Positions 26,722 to 35,498 of a stretch of 64,000 nucleotides of DNA are shown piece by piece. Position numbers and translations under genes: made by a program. The notes under the pieces were generated by a model, which worked only from the letters and a program-made list of their open reading frames with translations, had not been told where the DNA came from and searched no databases. The stretch comes from Agromyces salentinus (GTDB lineage: Bacteria > Actinomycetota > Actinomycetes > Actinomycetales > Microbacteriaceae), in contig NZ_WBIR01000002.1 in the NCBI RefSeq assembly GCF_009749395.1, positions 273,354-337,353 of the forward strand, written 5' to 3'. The first letter of the stretch is position 1. The number at the start of each line of letters is the position of its first letter.

Positions 26722-27230
26722 TAGCTGCTCGCCAGCGGCGCCAGGTCGCGGCGCGATGCGTAGAAGGTCAGCCGGAACTTTCCGATCTGCACCTCTGCGC
26801 CGTCGCTGAGCAGGGCGGTCTCGATGCGGACCCCGTCGAAGTACGTGCCGTTCAGCGATGCGAGGTCCTTCACCTCGAACGCGGTGCGGTGGCGGTGGAA
26901 CTCGGCGTGACGGCGCGACACCGTCACGTCGTCGAGGAAGATGTCCGCATCGGGGTGCCGCCCCACGGTGGTCACATCCGTGTCGAGGAGGAATCGAGCC
27001 CCGCTGTTGGGGCCGCGGCGCACGATGAGCAGCGCCGACCCGGACGGCAGCGCCGCGATCGCCTCCTGCTCCTCAGCCGTGATGTCGGCATCGACGAGCG
27101 AGAGCTGCGCCGCAGCCTCCCGGCTGAAGCCGATGGTCGTGCCGGCGGTGTTGCTGTCGCCGAACTCGCCGCTTGCCGCCGTACGGTCGCCCTCAGCGCC
27201 GCCTGCCTGTGTCATGTCGGTCTCCGCCAC
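26721..27230 (-). CDS. garA: FHA-domain regulator GarA/OdhI-like
   Basis: Forkhead-associated protein that in relatives inhibits 2-oxoglutarate dehydrogenase until phosphorylated by a Ser/Thr kinase. It has 169 residues from the GTG at 27230, chosen for AGGGAGG 5 bases upstream. The FHA domain occupies about 75-160, with TTVGRHPDADIFLDD, SRRHAEF and LNGTYFDG. The N-terminal phospho-acceptor region has a TT pair (31-32) in the context GTTIGFS instead of the usual ETTS. The pgsA stop lies 1 base before the start, so the genes are coupled. Confidence 0.92.
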   Translation of the reverse strand: MAETDMTQAGGAEGDRTAASGEFGDSNTAGTTIGFSREAAAQLSLVDADITAEEQEAIAALPSGSALLIVRRGPNSGARFLLDTDVTTVGRHPDADIFLDDVTVSRRHAEFHRHRTAFEVKDLASLNGTYFDGVRIETALLSDGAEVQIGKFRLTFYASRRDLAPLASS

Positions 27231-27231
27231 G

Positions 27232-27855
27232 CTAGCCTCCCTGTTCAAGCGTATCCGATCGCGACTCATCCGACACCCGCGGAATTCGGATGACTCGTGC
27301 CGTCTCGATCGCATAGATGATGCCCGCCCACCAGTAGAGGAAGGCGCCCCAGATCGTGATGGCCCATCCGATCGGCGCGCTCACCGGCTGCACTGCCGGG
27401 AACGCGAGGCCGAGCATGATGACCGGAAGGCCGAAGAACAGGGCGAACGTGGCGACCTTGCCGAGCTGGTGCACCGGCAGCGGGCCGAAGCCGTGGTTGG
27501 CGAGGACGATGCCGAGCACCAGCAGGAAGACGTCGCGGGAGACGATGACGATGACGATCCACCACGGGACGAGGGAGTTCGCGGCCAGGCCGACCAGCGC
27601 CGCGAAGATGTAGAGGCGGTCGGCGGCCGGGTCGAGGAGCTGCCCGAGCCGGGTGATCTGGCCGAGGCGCCGCGCGAGGTATCCGTCGAGCAGGTCGGTG
27701 AGGCTCGCGACGACGAGGATCACGAGCGCGAGGACGTAGGCGCCGGCCACGACGGCCATGAGGAACGGTGGGACCAGCAGGAGCCGCAGCATGCTGAGCA
27801 GGTTCGGGATCGTCCAGATCTCCGTCCCGACCGCCCCCGCGCTCCGCCCAGCCAC
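27232..27855 (-). CDS. pgsA: CDP-alcohol phosphatidyltransferase (PgsA-like)
   Basis: Membrane enzyme that exchanges the CMP of CDP-diacylglycerol for an alcohol, probably glycerol phosphate or another polar head group. It has 207 residues and about five membrane helices. The catalytic signature D-G-x2-A-R-x8-G-x3-D-x3-D is intact (DGYLARRLG to LLDPAADR, about 59-81). First gene of the pgsA-garA-ftsR run, as pgsA2 stands near garA in Mycobacterium. GTG start, leaderless. Confidence 0.9.
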   Translation of the reverse strand: MAGRSAGAVGTEIWTIPNLLSMLRLLLVPPFLMAVVAGAYVLALVILVVASLTDLLDGYLARRLGQITRLGQLLDPAADRLYIFAALVGLAANSLVPWWIVIVIVSRDVFLLVLGIVLANHGFGPLPVHQLGKVATFALFFGLPVIMLGLAFPAVQPVSAPIGWAITIWGAFLYWWAGIIYAIETARVIRIPRVSDESRSDTLEQGG

Positions 27856-27861
27856 GATTCG

Positions 27862-27881
27862 ATCCTATCGACCCATAGAAT
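27862..27881. promoter_or_regulatory. Divergent leaderless promoters, pgsA and DUF1295
   Basis: Minus-strand TAGGAT (27862-27867) is 6 bases from the pgsA GTG, and plus-strand TAGAAT (27876-27881) is 6 bases from the ATG at 27888. Both promoters are packed into 32 bases between the genes. Confidence 0.65.
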
Positions 27882-27887
27882 CCAGCC

Positions 27888-28733
27888 ATGACTCCCCTCG
27901 CCGTGTGTCTCGTGCTCTGCGCCGTGATCACCGCCGCCACTTGGATCCTCTCCGTCGTCACCCGCGAGTACTCCTGGGTCGATCGCATCTGGTCCATCGC
28001 TCCGGTCGCCTACGTCTGGGTGTTCGCCGTGGCGAGCGGGTACGACGCCCGCCTCGTGCTCATGGCCGTGCTGGTGAGCGCCTGGGGCGCGCGGCTGACG
28101 TTCAACTTCGCCCGCAAGGGCGGATACCGGCCGGGCGGCGAGGACTACCGCTGGGCGGTCCTGCGGGAGCGGATGCCGCGGCCGGCCTTCGCGGCCTTCA
28201 ACCTGTTCTTCATCTCGATCTACCAGAACGCGCTCATCCTGCTGTTCTGCCTGCCCGCCCTCACCGTGTTCGACTCCGCCCGCCCCGCGCTCGGCCCGTG
28301 GGACCTCGTCGTGTCGATCGTGTTCCTCGCGTTCCTCGTCGGCGAGACGGTGGCCGACGAGCAGCAGTGGCGGTTCCACGAGTGGAAGGCCGCCGAGCGC
28401 GCCGCCGGACGCACGCCCTCCCCCGGCTTCCTGCAGACCGGCCTGTTCCGGGTGTCGCGGCATCCGAACTTCTTCTTCGAGCAGGCCCAGTGGTGGGTCT
28501 TCTACGCGTTCGCCGTGGTGGCCACCGGCGTGTGGCTGCACTGGAGCATCGCGGGCGCGGTGCTGCTCACGCTGCTGTTCATGGGGTCGACCGTCTTCAC
28601 GGAGTGGATCTCGCGCAGCAGGTACCCCGACTACGACGCGTACCGCGCGCGCACCTCGGCCATCGTGCCGTGGTTCCCGCGCCGCGGGGCCGAGGTCACG
28701 GCGACGACCGACCGCACCGCTGCGAGCGGTTGA
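27888..28733 (+). CDS. DUF1295 membrane protein
   Basis: 281 residues with about six membrane helices and the C-terminal signature of the steroid 5-alpha-reductase-like superfamily: LFRVSRHPNFFFEQAQWW (about 184-201) and YPDYDAYRARTSAIVPWFP (about 246-264). Related enzymes reduce or methylate lipids with NADPH or SAM, but the substrate here is unknown. Leaderless ATG. Converges with the NUDIX gene, stops 7 bases apart. Confidence 0.88.
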   Translation: MTPLAVCLVLCAVITAATWILSVVTREYSWVDRIWSIAPVAYVWVFAVASGYDARLVLMAVLVSAWGARLTFNFARKGGYRPGGEDYRWAVLRERMPRPAFAAFNLFFISIYQNALILLFCLPALTVFDSARPALGPWDLVVSIVFLAFLVGETVADEQQWRFHEWKAAERAAGRTPSPGFLQTGLFRVSRHPNFFFEQAQWWVFYAFAVVATGVWLHWSIAGAVLLTLLFMGSTVFTEWISRSRYPDYDAYRARTSAIVPWFPRRGAEVTATTDRTAASG

Positions 28734-28740
28734 CCCGGAC

Positions 28741-29190
28741 TCAGAGCCGGGCTCGCAGCGACGGCCACGCCTCACCGAAGCGGGGATGCAGCGGGAGCGC
28801 GTCGACCTCGCCGATGGGCACCCACGCCAGGGCGATGGACTCGGGGTCGCTGACGACCGGTTCGAACCTGCGCGAGGCGTCCGCGATGACCGTCGTGTAC
28901 GACCAGTAGCCGAGGTCGAGCACGCTCGTGGCTCGTACGTCGAGCACGTCGGCCGGCACTCCGGCCTCCTCGCCCGCCTCGCGGACGGCCGCCTCGAGCG
29001 GGCTCTCGTCCTCGTGGCGGGCCCCACCAGGCAGGCCCCACGTGCCGCCGAAGTGGCTCCACGTCGCGCGATGCTGCAGCAGGACCTCGCCGTCGGGGCT
29101 CACCACGAGCAGCCCGGCCGCACCGAAGCGACCCCAGTAGCGCGCCCCCTCGGGACCCTCGACCCAGCCGTCGCCGCTCGCTCCGCTCAT
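28741..29190 (-). CDS. NUDIX hydrolase
   Basis: Hydrolyses a nucleoside diphosphate linked to some other group, probably an oxidised nucleotide; substrate unknown. The Nudix box is complete: G-x5-E-x7-REAGEEAG (about 55-77, with PGGARHEDESPLEAAVREAG). I start at the ATG at 29190 (149 residues) because homologues begin close to WVEGPEGARYWG. An ATG at 29208 is in frame and adds six residues; neither has a well-spaced ribosome site. It follows the MarR gene within 35 bases, so they may be co-transcribed. Confidence 0.85.
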   Translation of the reverse strand: MSGASGDGWVEGPEGARYWGRFGAAGLLVVSPDGEVLLQHRATWSHFGGTWGLPGGARHEDESPLEAAVREAGEEAGVPADVLDVRATSVLDLGYWSYTTVIADASRRFEPVVSDPESIALAWVPIGEVDALPLHPRFGEAWPSLRARL

Positions 29191-29224
29191 GCTCCCAGCA
29201 TGCCGCACGGCACCGGATGCCCCG

Positions 29225-29731
29225 TCATGGGGCGACCTCCGGCGGTGCGATGGCGACGGCGAGGTCGTCGAGGAATCGGATGATGACCGCGCGCTGCGCC
29301 TCGTCGAAGGACTCGGCGACGCGCTGGAGTCGTTCGTGCATGCGACCGAGCGTGCGCCGGATGCGCTCGTGCGCGATCGGGAGCGTCTCCAGTTGCAGGA
29401 CCCGCCGATCGGTCGGGTGCGGCCTGCGGGTCAGGTCGCCGCTCGCGACGAGCCGGGCGACGACCTTCACCGTGGCGGCGGAGGTGATGCCGAGCTCGCG
29501 GGCGAGGCCCGCGCTGGTCGGGGCCCGCCCCGAGCGCTCCTCGCCGATGATCCAGCGGAGGGCGGCGACATCCGTGTCCCCCATGTCCATGTCGGCCCGC
29601 AACCGGCGGCGCATCTCGGCCTCGGCCGCGCGGTGGCGGCGGACGGCGTCCAGGAGCGCCAGGGTCGAGGCATCGGCGGACTCGTACCAGTAGCGCTCCT
29701 CGTTCGAACTTTCGGTTGTTCCGGAGGGCAC
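29225..29731 (-). CDS. MarR-family regulator of the carotenoid operon (CrtR-like)
   Basis: 168 residues with a winged helix at about 55-115 (AGLARELGITSAATVKVVARLVASGDLTR is the recognition part, followed by DRRVLQLE). It is divergent from idi-crtE by 56 bases. In Corynebacterium glutamicum a MarR protein, CrtR, sits in this place and represses the crt operon until isoprenoid diphosphates bind. I infer the same job from position. GTG start, leaderless. Confidence 0.88.
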   Translation of the reverse strand: MPSGTTESSNEERYWYESADASTLALLDAVRRHRAAEAEMRRRLRADMDMGDTDVAALRWIIGEERSGRAPTSAGLARELGITSAATVKVVARLVASGDLTRRPHPTDRRVLQLETLPIAHERIRRTLGRMHERLQRVAESFDEAQRAVIIRFLDDLAVAIAPPEVAP

Positions 29732-29787
29732 AGCGCAATGCTAGCGTTCCTTTCACTAACCAAGTAAGCGAAATTCGGGGAGCGAAC
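29732..29787. promoter_or_regulatory. Divergent marR/idi-crt promoter region
   Basis: Minus-strand TAGCAT (29738-29743) lies 6 bases before the marR GTG. Plus-strand TAGCGT (29742-29747) overlaps it inside a GCTAGC palindrome and would give the crt operon a leader of about 35 bases with a GGGGAG ribosome site. An imperfect inverted repeat, ACT-AACCA-AGT (29755-29765), lies near the expected crt start and is a weak operator candidate. Confidence 0.55.
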
Positions 29788-30342
29788 ATGACCGACACGA
29801 TCGATCTCAGGGAACTCGTCGATGACGACGACGTGGTGCTCCTCGACGAGGCCGGCGAGCCGATCGGGCGCGTTCGCAAGAGCGCGGTCCACGGCCCAGA
29901 CACGGCGCTGCACCTCGCCTTCTCGTGCCACGTCCTGAACCCTGCCGGCGAGGTGCTGGTCACGCGGAGGTCGCTGACGAAGCAGGCATGGGCCGGCGTG
30001 TGGACCAACTCGTTCTGCGGGCATCCGCGACCGTCGGAGCCCCTGACCGCCGCGGTGCGGCGCCGCGCGGAGTTCGAGCTCGGCATGGAACTCGACTCGC
30101 TCGAGCTCGCCCTGCCGACCTTCCGCTACCGGGCGGTGGACGCCGACGGCACGGTCGAGAACGAGATCTGCCCCGTGTACATCGCGACCGTGTCGGGCGA
30201 CCCCGACCCGAACCCGCGCGAGGTGATGGACCACATGTGGGTCCGGCCCGACGAACTGCGCGCCGCCATCGACGCCGCGCCGTGGGCCTTCAGCCCGTGG
30301 CTCGCACTGCAGGCGGCCCAGTTGGAGCTCTACCGTGGCTGA
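29788..30342 (+). CDS. idi: Isopentenyl-diphosphate delta-isomerase, type I
   Basis: Interconverts isopentenyl and dimethylallyl diphosphate. It has 184 residues. The Nudix-fold active site shows TNSFCGHP (catalytic Cys, about 73-80) and ENEICP (catalytic Glu, about 125-130). The ATG at 29788 has GGGGAG upstream; an earlier in-frame ATG at 29716 lies inside the marR promoter and is unlikely. First gene of the crt operon; its end overlaps crtE by 8 bases. Confidence 0.95.
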   Translation: MTDTIDLRELVDDDDVVLLDEAGEPIGRVRKSAVHGPDTALHLAFSCHVLNPAGEVLVTRRSLTKQAWAGVWTNSFCGHPRPSEPLTAAVRRRAEFELGMELDSLELALPTFRYRAVDADGTVENEICPVYIATVSGDPDPNPREVMDHMWVRPDELRAAIDAAPWAFSPWLALQAAQLELYRG

Positions 30343-31381
30343 CCTCGTCGACTCGGCCATCGAGGTCGAGCTCGGCGCGATCTTCGCCGACGCACGCCGA
30401 CGCGCAGGAGACCTCGATCCGCACTACGCCGCGCTCTGGCACACGCTCGCGAAGCAGAGTTCCGGCGGCAAGCGCATCCGGCCCCAGCTCGTGCGCCTCG
30501 CCTACGCGGGATTCGGCGGCATCGAGGAGGACCTCGCCACGCGTGTCGCGGTCGCCTTCGAACTGCTGCACACCGCATTCCTGATCCACGACGACGTCAT
30601 CGATCGCGATACGGTCCGCCGGGGCGGGCCGAACGTCGCGGCCAGGTTCGCGGCGCGCGCCATCCGCTACGGGACCGACGCCCGTACCAGCGACATCTGG
30701 GGCGAGACGGCGGCGGTGCTGGCCGGGGACCTCGCCCTCAGCCGCGCGCATCGCGAGATCGCCCTGCTGCCCGTCGAGGCGACGCGCAGGGCCCGCCTCC
30801 TGGACATCCTCGACCGGGCGGTCTTCGTCTCCGCCGCCGGCGAGCTCGCCGACGTCGTCAATGCCGGGGAGGTCGAGCCGACGAGCATGTCCCGTGTGCT
30901 GGCCACCCTCGAGCAGAAGACCGCGGTGTACTCCTTCGAATGCCCGCTCGCGGCCGGAGCCGTGCTCGCTGGTGCGCCGGATGCCTCGATCGCGGCGCTC
31001 GAGCGCTTCGGTCGCTTCATCGGCGTGGCCTTCCAGATCACGGACGACATCCTGGGCGTCTTCGGCGACCCCGCCGTGACCGGCAAGTCCATCTCGTCGG
31101 ACCTCCGCGAGGGCAAGCGGACCGCACTCATCGCGCACGCCGCCACGACCGCCGAATGGCCGCGCATCGCGGTGGGCCTGGGCGACCCGGCCCTCGAGGA
31201 CGCCGAGGCCGAGGACATGCGGACCGCGCTCCGGGACTGCGGGGCGCTGGACGCCGCGATGCGCCTCGCGGATGAGCACGTGACCCTCGCACTGTACGAA
31301 CTCGAGGCCGGGAACCTGCCCGAGCCGCTCGCGAGCGAGCTCGCGGCGATCGCCCGGCGAGCCGTGGAGCGCGCGCGATGA
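30335..31381 (+). CDS. crtE: Geranylgeranyl diphosphate synthase CrtE
   Basis: Makes C20 geranylgeranyl diphosphate for phytoene. It has 348 residues with a GTG start. Asp-rich motifs HDDVIDRDT (85-93) and TDDILGVFGD (near residue 232), and GGKRIRPQLV at 44-53. It shares the fold and many residues with the synthase at 8727. Overlaps idi by 8 bases and crtB by 4 bases. Confidence 0.93.
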   Translation: MADLVDSAIEVELGAIFADARRRAGDLDPHYAALWHTLAKQSSGGKRIRPQLVRLAYAGFGGIEEDLATRVAVAFELLHTAFLIHDDVIDRDTVRRGGPNVAARFAARAIRYGTDARTSDIWGETAAVLAGDLALSRAHREIALLPVEATRRARLLDILDRAVFVSAAGELADVVNAGEVEPTSMSRVLATLEQKTAVYSFECPLAAGAVLAGAPDASIAALERFGRFIGVAFQITDDILGVFGDPAVTGKSISSDLREGKRTALIAHAATTAEWPRIAVGLGDPALEDAEAEDMRTALRDCGALDAAMRLADEHVTLALYELEAGNLPEPLASELAAIARRAVERAR

Positions 31382-32259
31382 GGCCGCGTCCCGGTCTGCT
31401 CGAGCGCTACGACGAGACCGCGGTCGCGAGCGCCGCGACCGTCATCGGCCGATACTCCACGTCGTTCGGAGCGGCCGCCCGCATGCTCGATCCGGCGACC
31501 CGCCGCGGTATCCGCTCGATCTACGCCCTCGTCCGCGTGGCCGACGAACTCGTGGACGGCACGGCGGATGCCGCCGGGCTGACGGCGCCCGAGCAGCGCT
31601 GCCTCCTCGACGAACTCGAGGCCGAGACCGAGGCGGCCATGCTCTGCGGCTACTCGACGAACCTCGTCGTGCACGCCTTCGCGCGCGTGGCGCGATCGGC
31701 CGGCATCGGCGTGGAGCTGACGCGCCCGTTCTTCGCGTCCATGCGACGCGACCTGGATCCCGCGGCGATCCGCGAGGACGAGGTCGCGCCGTACATCCAC
31801 GGCTCCGCCGAGGTCGTCGGGCTCATGTGCCTCGCGGTGTTCCTCCTCGACGAGCCGATCGACGACGACCGGCGGCGCCGGCTCGAACGCGGTGCCGTGC
31901 ACCTCGGCGCAGCGTTCCAGAAGATCAACTTCCTCCGCGACCTCGACACCGACTGGCGCACGCTCGGCCGTAACTACTTCCCCTGGTGCGACCCCGAGCA
32001 CTTCACCGAGGCCGACAAGGACCGGATCCTCGACGACATCGACCACGACCTCGACCTCGCGGCGCAGTCGTCGCGCGAACTCCCGCGGCGCGCGCGCGCG
32101 GCGGTGCAGACCGCGCACGGGCTGTTCGCCGAGCTGTCACGGCGCTGCCGGCAGACGCCGGCCCCGGTGCTGATGACCACCCGGATCCGGGTTCCCGACG
32201 CCAGGAAGCTCGTGATCGTGGTGCGCTCCGTCGCCGGCTCGTACGGACGCACCCGATGA
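31378..32259 (+). CDS. crtB: Phytoene synthase CrtB
   Basis: Joins two geranylgeranyl diphosphates head to head into C40 phytoene. It has 293 residues. Signatures: YSTSFGAAARML (about 23-34), first Asp motif VADELVDGT, second INFLRDLDTDW with RNYFP. ATGA overlaps at both ends (with crtE and crtI). Confidence 0.95.
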   Translation: MRPRPGLLERYDETAVASAATVIGRYSTSFGAAARMLDPATRRGIRSIYALVRVADELVDGTADAAGLTAPEQRCLLDELEAETEAAMLCGYSTNLVVHAFARVARSAGIGVELTRPFFASMRRDLDPAAIREDEVAPYIHGSAEVVGLMCLAVFLLDEPIDDDRRRRLERGAVHLGAAFQKINFLRDLDTDWRTLGRNYFPWCDPEHFTEADKDRILDDIDHDLDLAAQSSRELPRRARAAVQTAHGLFAELSRRCRQTPAPVLMTTRIRVPDARKLVIVVRSVAGSYGRTR

Positions 32260-33881
32260 TCGGCGGTTCGGAACGGATCGTCGTGATCGGCGGGGGCATC
32301 GCCGGACTCGCGGCATCCGCGCTCCTCGCTCGCGACGGACACCGCGTGACGCTGCTGGAGGCGAGGGACGAGCTCGGCGGACGGGCCGGGTCCTGGTCGC
32401 GCGGCGGCTTCCGCTTCGACACCGGTCCGTCGTGGTACCTGATGCCCGAGGTGTTCGACCACTTCTTCCGGCTCTTCGGCACGAGCGCCGGCGAGCAGCT
32501 GGAGCTCACCCGGCTCGATCCCGGCTACCGGGTCTACGGCGACGGGTACGCCGACCCGATCGACATCCGGGCGTCGCGGCGGGAGAACGTCGCCCTGTTC
32601 GAGTCCATCGAACCCGGCGCCGGCGCCGCGCTCGAGCGGTACCTCGACTCGGCCGCGACCACGTACGACATCGCCCGCCGCCGATTCCTGTACACGAACT
32701 TCGACAGCGCGCGGGCACTGCTCGCGCCCGAGGTGCTGCGCGGATCCGGACGGCTCGCGACGCTGCTCGCCACCTCGCTCGAGACGTTCGCCGGGCGCTC
32801 GGTGCGGGACCGCCGCCTGCGCCAGGTGCTCGGGTACCCCGCGGTGTTCCTTGGCTCCTCCCCGGCAGCCACGCCGGCCATGTACCACCTGATGAGCCAC
32901 ATGGACCTCGAGCAGGGCGTCTTCTACCCGCAGGGCGGGTTCTCGGCGGTCATCGACGCGATCGCGGCGATCGCGGCCGCGGCCGGGGTGGACCTCGTGC
33001 GCAACGCCACGGTGGAGGCCATCGAGGTCACCGACGACTCGGAGCCGGCCGTCACCGGCGTCCGCTTCCACGACGGGAGCGGTGCGGTGCACCGTGTCCC
33101 CGCGCACCGGGTGGTCTCCGCGGCCGACCTCCACCACACCGAGACCGAGCTCCTGCCGCCGCGGGCGCGCACGTATCCGGAGTCGTGGTGGCGGCGACGG
33201 ACCTCCGGCCCGGGTGCGGTGCTCGCGATGCTCGGGGTCCGGGGCGAGGTGCCCGGGCTCGCCCACCACACGTTGTTCTTCACCGAGGACTGGCACGCGA
33301 ACTTCGACACGATCTTCGGCTCCGCACCCTCGATCCCCGATCCGGCGTCGTTCTACGTCTGCGCACCGAGCACGACGGATGCCTCGGTCGCGCCCCCCGG
33401 CGACACGAACCTCTTCGTGCTCGTCCCGATCCCGGCGGACGTCGGGATCGGGCACGGCGGCGAGGACGGCGGCGGCGACCGACTCGTCGAGGCGACGGCC
33501 GACACGGCGATCGCGAAGATCGCCGCGGCCACCGGCACCGCCGATCTCGCCGATCGGATCGTCGTCCGGAAGACCGTCGGCCCCGCGGACTTCGCGGCGG
33601 ACCTCAACTCGTGGAAGGGCGGAGCCCTCGGCCCCGCGCACACCCTCAGGCAGAGCGCCTTCCTGCGCGGTTCCAACCGGTCGCGCCGCGTCAACGGCCT
33701 CCTCTACGCCGGTGGATCGAGCGTGCCTGGCGTGGGGCTGCCGATGTGCCTCATCAGCGCGGAGAATGTCCTCAAGCGCGTGCGCGGCGACCGCACCGCG
33801 GGCCCCCTGGAGGAATCCGGCGGGTTCCGGGCCGGAGGCCGCGCCGACACGTCGACCACGCATTCGAGGGAGGGCGCATGA
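32256..33881 (+). CDS. crtI: Phytoene desaturase CrtI
   Basis: FAD-dependent desaturase and isomerase turning phytoene into lycopene. It has 541 residues from the ATG at 32256, which overlaps the crtB stop. Dinucleotide fold VVIGGGIAGLAA (9-20) with LLEARDELGGRAGS, and the C-terminal CrtI signature YAGGSSVPGVGLPMC (about 485-499). The in-frame extension upstream of 32256 is inside crtB and out of its frame. Confidence 0.95.
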   Translation: MIGGSERIVVIGGGIAGLAASALLARDGHRVTLLEARDELGGRAGSWSRGGFRFDTGPSWYLMPEVFDHFFRLFGTSAGEQLELTRLDPGYRVYGDGYADPIDIRASRRENVALFESIEPGAGAALERYLDSAATTYDIARRRFLYTNFDSARALLAPEVLRGSGRLATLLATSLETFAGRSVRDRRLRQVLGYPAVFLGSSPAATPAMYHLMSHMDLEQGVFYPQGGFSAVIDAIAAIAAAAGVDLVRNATVEAIEVTDDSEPAVTGVRFHDGSGAVHRVPAHRVVSAADLHHTETELLPPRARTYPESWWRRRTSGPGAVLAMLGVRGEVPGLAHHTLFFTEDWHANFDTIFGSAPSIPDPASFYVCAPSTTDASVAPPGDTNLFVLVPIPADVGIGHGGEDGGGDRLVEATADTAIAKIAAATGTADLADRIVVRKTVGPADFAADLNSWKGGALGPAHTLRQSAFLRGSNRSRRVNGLLYAGGSSVPGVGLPMCLISAENVLKRVRGDRTAGPLEESGGFRAGGRADTSTTHSREGA

Positions 33882-34258
33882 CGGGGTTCGCATACCTCGC
33901 GCTGCTCCTCGTCTCGATCGGGGCGATCGCCCTCATCGATGCGCGGTGGCGCCTGGCGTTCTGGCGGGCTCCGGTCGCCTCGGCGATCGCCGTCGCGACC
34001 GGCACCGTGCTGCTGCTCGTGTGGGACCTCGTGGGCATCGGGTTCGGCGTCTTCTTCCGCGGCGAATCGCCGTGGGCGACCGGGGCGCTGCTGGCACCCG
34101 ACCTTCCCGTCGAGGAACCCGTGTTCCTCCTCTTCCTGTGCCAGATCTCCCTCGTCGCGGTGCTCGGCGTCGAGCGCATCCTCGAGCGTCGCGCCGGGCG
34201 GTCGAGCAGCGGGAATGCATCATCCGATCCAGTCGTCGCCTCGGAGTCGCCCGCATGA
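33878..34258 (+). CDS. crtYe: Lycopene epsilon-cyclase subunit CrtYe
   Basis: One half of the small heterodimeric membrane lycopene cyclase of actinobacteria. It has 126 residues and three hydrophobic helices, with the conserved PVEEPVFLLFLCQ segment (about 76-88). It works with CrtYf on the C50 product flavuxanthin or on lycopene. Start overlaps the crtI stop by 4 bases and its end overlaps crtYf by 4. Confidence 0.9.
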   Translation: MTGFAYLALLLVSIGAIALIDARWRLAFWRAPVASAIAVATGTVLLLVWDLVGIGFGVFFRGESPWATGALLAPDLPVEEPVFLLFLCQISLVAVLGVERILERRAGRSSSGNASSDPVVASESPA

Positions 34259-34590
34259 CCTACCTGCTGATCTGCATCCCGTTCGTCCTGGTCGCGGTCG
34301 CGGTCGCGATCGTCGCCACGATGCGGATGCCGCGTGCCGCCCGTCGACGGCGCTGGCTCGCGCTGGGGGCGGGTGCGTTTCTCCTTGCGGTGCTCACGGC
34401 GGTGTTCGATTCGATCATGATCGCGGCCGGACTGTTCGGCTATGCCGACGGCACCCGGCTCGGGCCGACCGTGGGGCTGGCACCGGTGGAGGACTTCGCC
34501 TACCCGCTCGCGACCCTGCTCCTGGTGCCGGCCGTGTTCTCCCTCCTCGTGGGACGTCCGCGGACGGTCGGCCGGGAGGACGCGCGATGA
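34255..34590 (+). CDS. crtYf: Lycopene epsilon-cyclase subunit CrtYf
   Basis: Second cyclase subunit: 111 residues, three helices and the paired motif PVEDFAYPLATLLLV (about 78-92). CrtYe and CrtYf are separate genes here, not fused. ATGA overlaps on both sides imply equal, coupled translation. Epsilon rather than beta end groups are inferred from the decaprenoxanthin-type gene order. Confidence 0.9.
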   Translation: MTYLLICIPFVLVAVAVAIVATMRMPRAARRRRWLALGAGAFLLAVLTAVFDSIMIAAGLFGYADGTRLGPTVGLAPVEDFAYPLATLLLVPAVFSLLVGRPRTVGREDAR

Positions 34591-35489
34591 CGGCGGAGGC
34601 GGGTGCCTCGGCGCCGACGCGGCTCGGCCGGATCCTCGTCTCGAGCCGGCCCATCAGCTGGATCAACACAGCGTTCCCGTTCGCCGCCGCCTACCTGCTC
34701 ACCACGGGCGCCGTCGACCTCACCTTCGTGATCGGCACGCTCTTCTTCCTCATCCCGTACAACCTGCTCATGTACGGCGTGAACGACGTCTACGACTACG
34801 AGTCCGACCTCCGGAATCCCCGCAAGGGCGGCGCGGAGGGCGCGGTGCTCGACCCGTCGCTGCATCGGGCCGTGGTGTGGGCCGGCATCGTGACTGCCGC
34901 CCCGTGCCTGGTCGTACTCGTGTGGTCGGGCGGCACGCAGCATCCGTGGTCCTGGCTCGTGCTCGCCGCGAGCCTCTTCGCGGTGTTCGCCTACTCGGTG
35001 CCCGGCCTGAGGTTCAAGGAACGCCCGGTGCTCGATTCGGTCACCTCGAGCTTCCACTTCGTGAGCCCGGCGCTGTACGGCCTCGCCGTCGCGGGCGCGA
35101 CGATGACGCCGCAGCTCGGCGCCCTGCTCGTCGCGTTCTTCTGCTGGGGCATGGCCAGCCACGCGTTCGGGGCCGTGCAGGACGTGGTGCCGGACCGCGA
35201 GGCCGGCATCAGCTCGATCGCGACGGCCTTCGGCGCTCGTGCGACCGTGCGGGTGGCCCTCGCCCTCTGGGCTGCGGCGGGCGTGCTCATGCTCGCGACC
35301 CCGTGGCCGGGGCCCCTCGGCGCGGTGCTCGTGCTGCCCTACCTCGTCGCCGCATGGCCGTATCGTTCGGTCGACGACGCGCACTCCGGCGAGGCGAACC
35401 GCGGATGGCGCCACTTCATCGCGTTGAACTACGCGGTGGGCTTCTTCGTGACGATGCTGCTGATCTGGTGGGCCGCCGTCCGCGCGTAG
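34587..35489 (+). CDS. crtEb: Lycopene elongase CrtEb (UbiA family)
   Basis: UbiA-type prenyltransferase that adds two C5 units to lycopene, giving C50 flavuxanthin. It has 300 residues and about eight membrane helices. First Asp motif NDVYDYESD (about 65-73), second Asp motif in DVVPDREAG. Last gene of the operon; its TAG stop is also the start of the -10 box of the next gene. Confidence 0.93.
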   Translation: MTAEAGASAPTRLGRILVSSRPISWINTAFPFAAAYLLTTGAVDLTFVIGTLFFLIPYNLLMYGVNDVYDYESDLRNPRKGGAEGAVLDPSLHRAVVWAGIVTAAPCLVVLVWSGGTQHPWSWLVLAASLFAVFAYSVPGLRFKERPVLDSVTSSFHFVSPALYGLAVAGATMTPQLGALLVAFFCWGMASHAFGAVQDVVPDREAGISSIATAFGARATVRVALALWAAAGVLMLATPWPGPLGAVLVLPYLVAAWPYRSVDDAHSGEANRGWRHFIALNYAVGFFVTMLLIWWAAVRA

Positions 35490-35492
35490 GCT
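35487..35492 (+). promoter_or_regulatory. -10 box for the S4 gene, overlapping the crtEb stop
   Basis: TAGGCT: its first three bases are the crtEb stop codon, and it ends 6 bases before the ATG at 35499. Confidence 0.6.
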
Positions 35493-35498
35493 GAGCGC

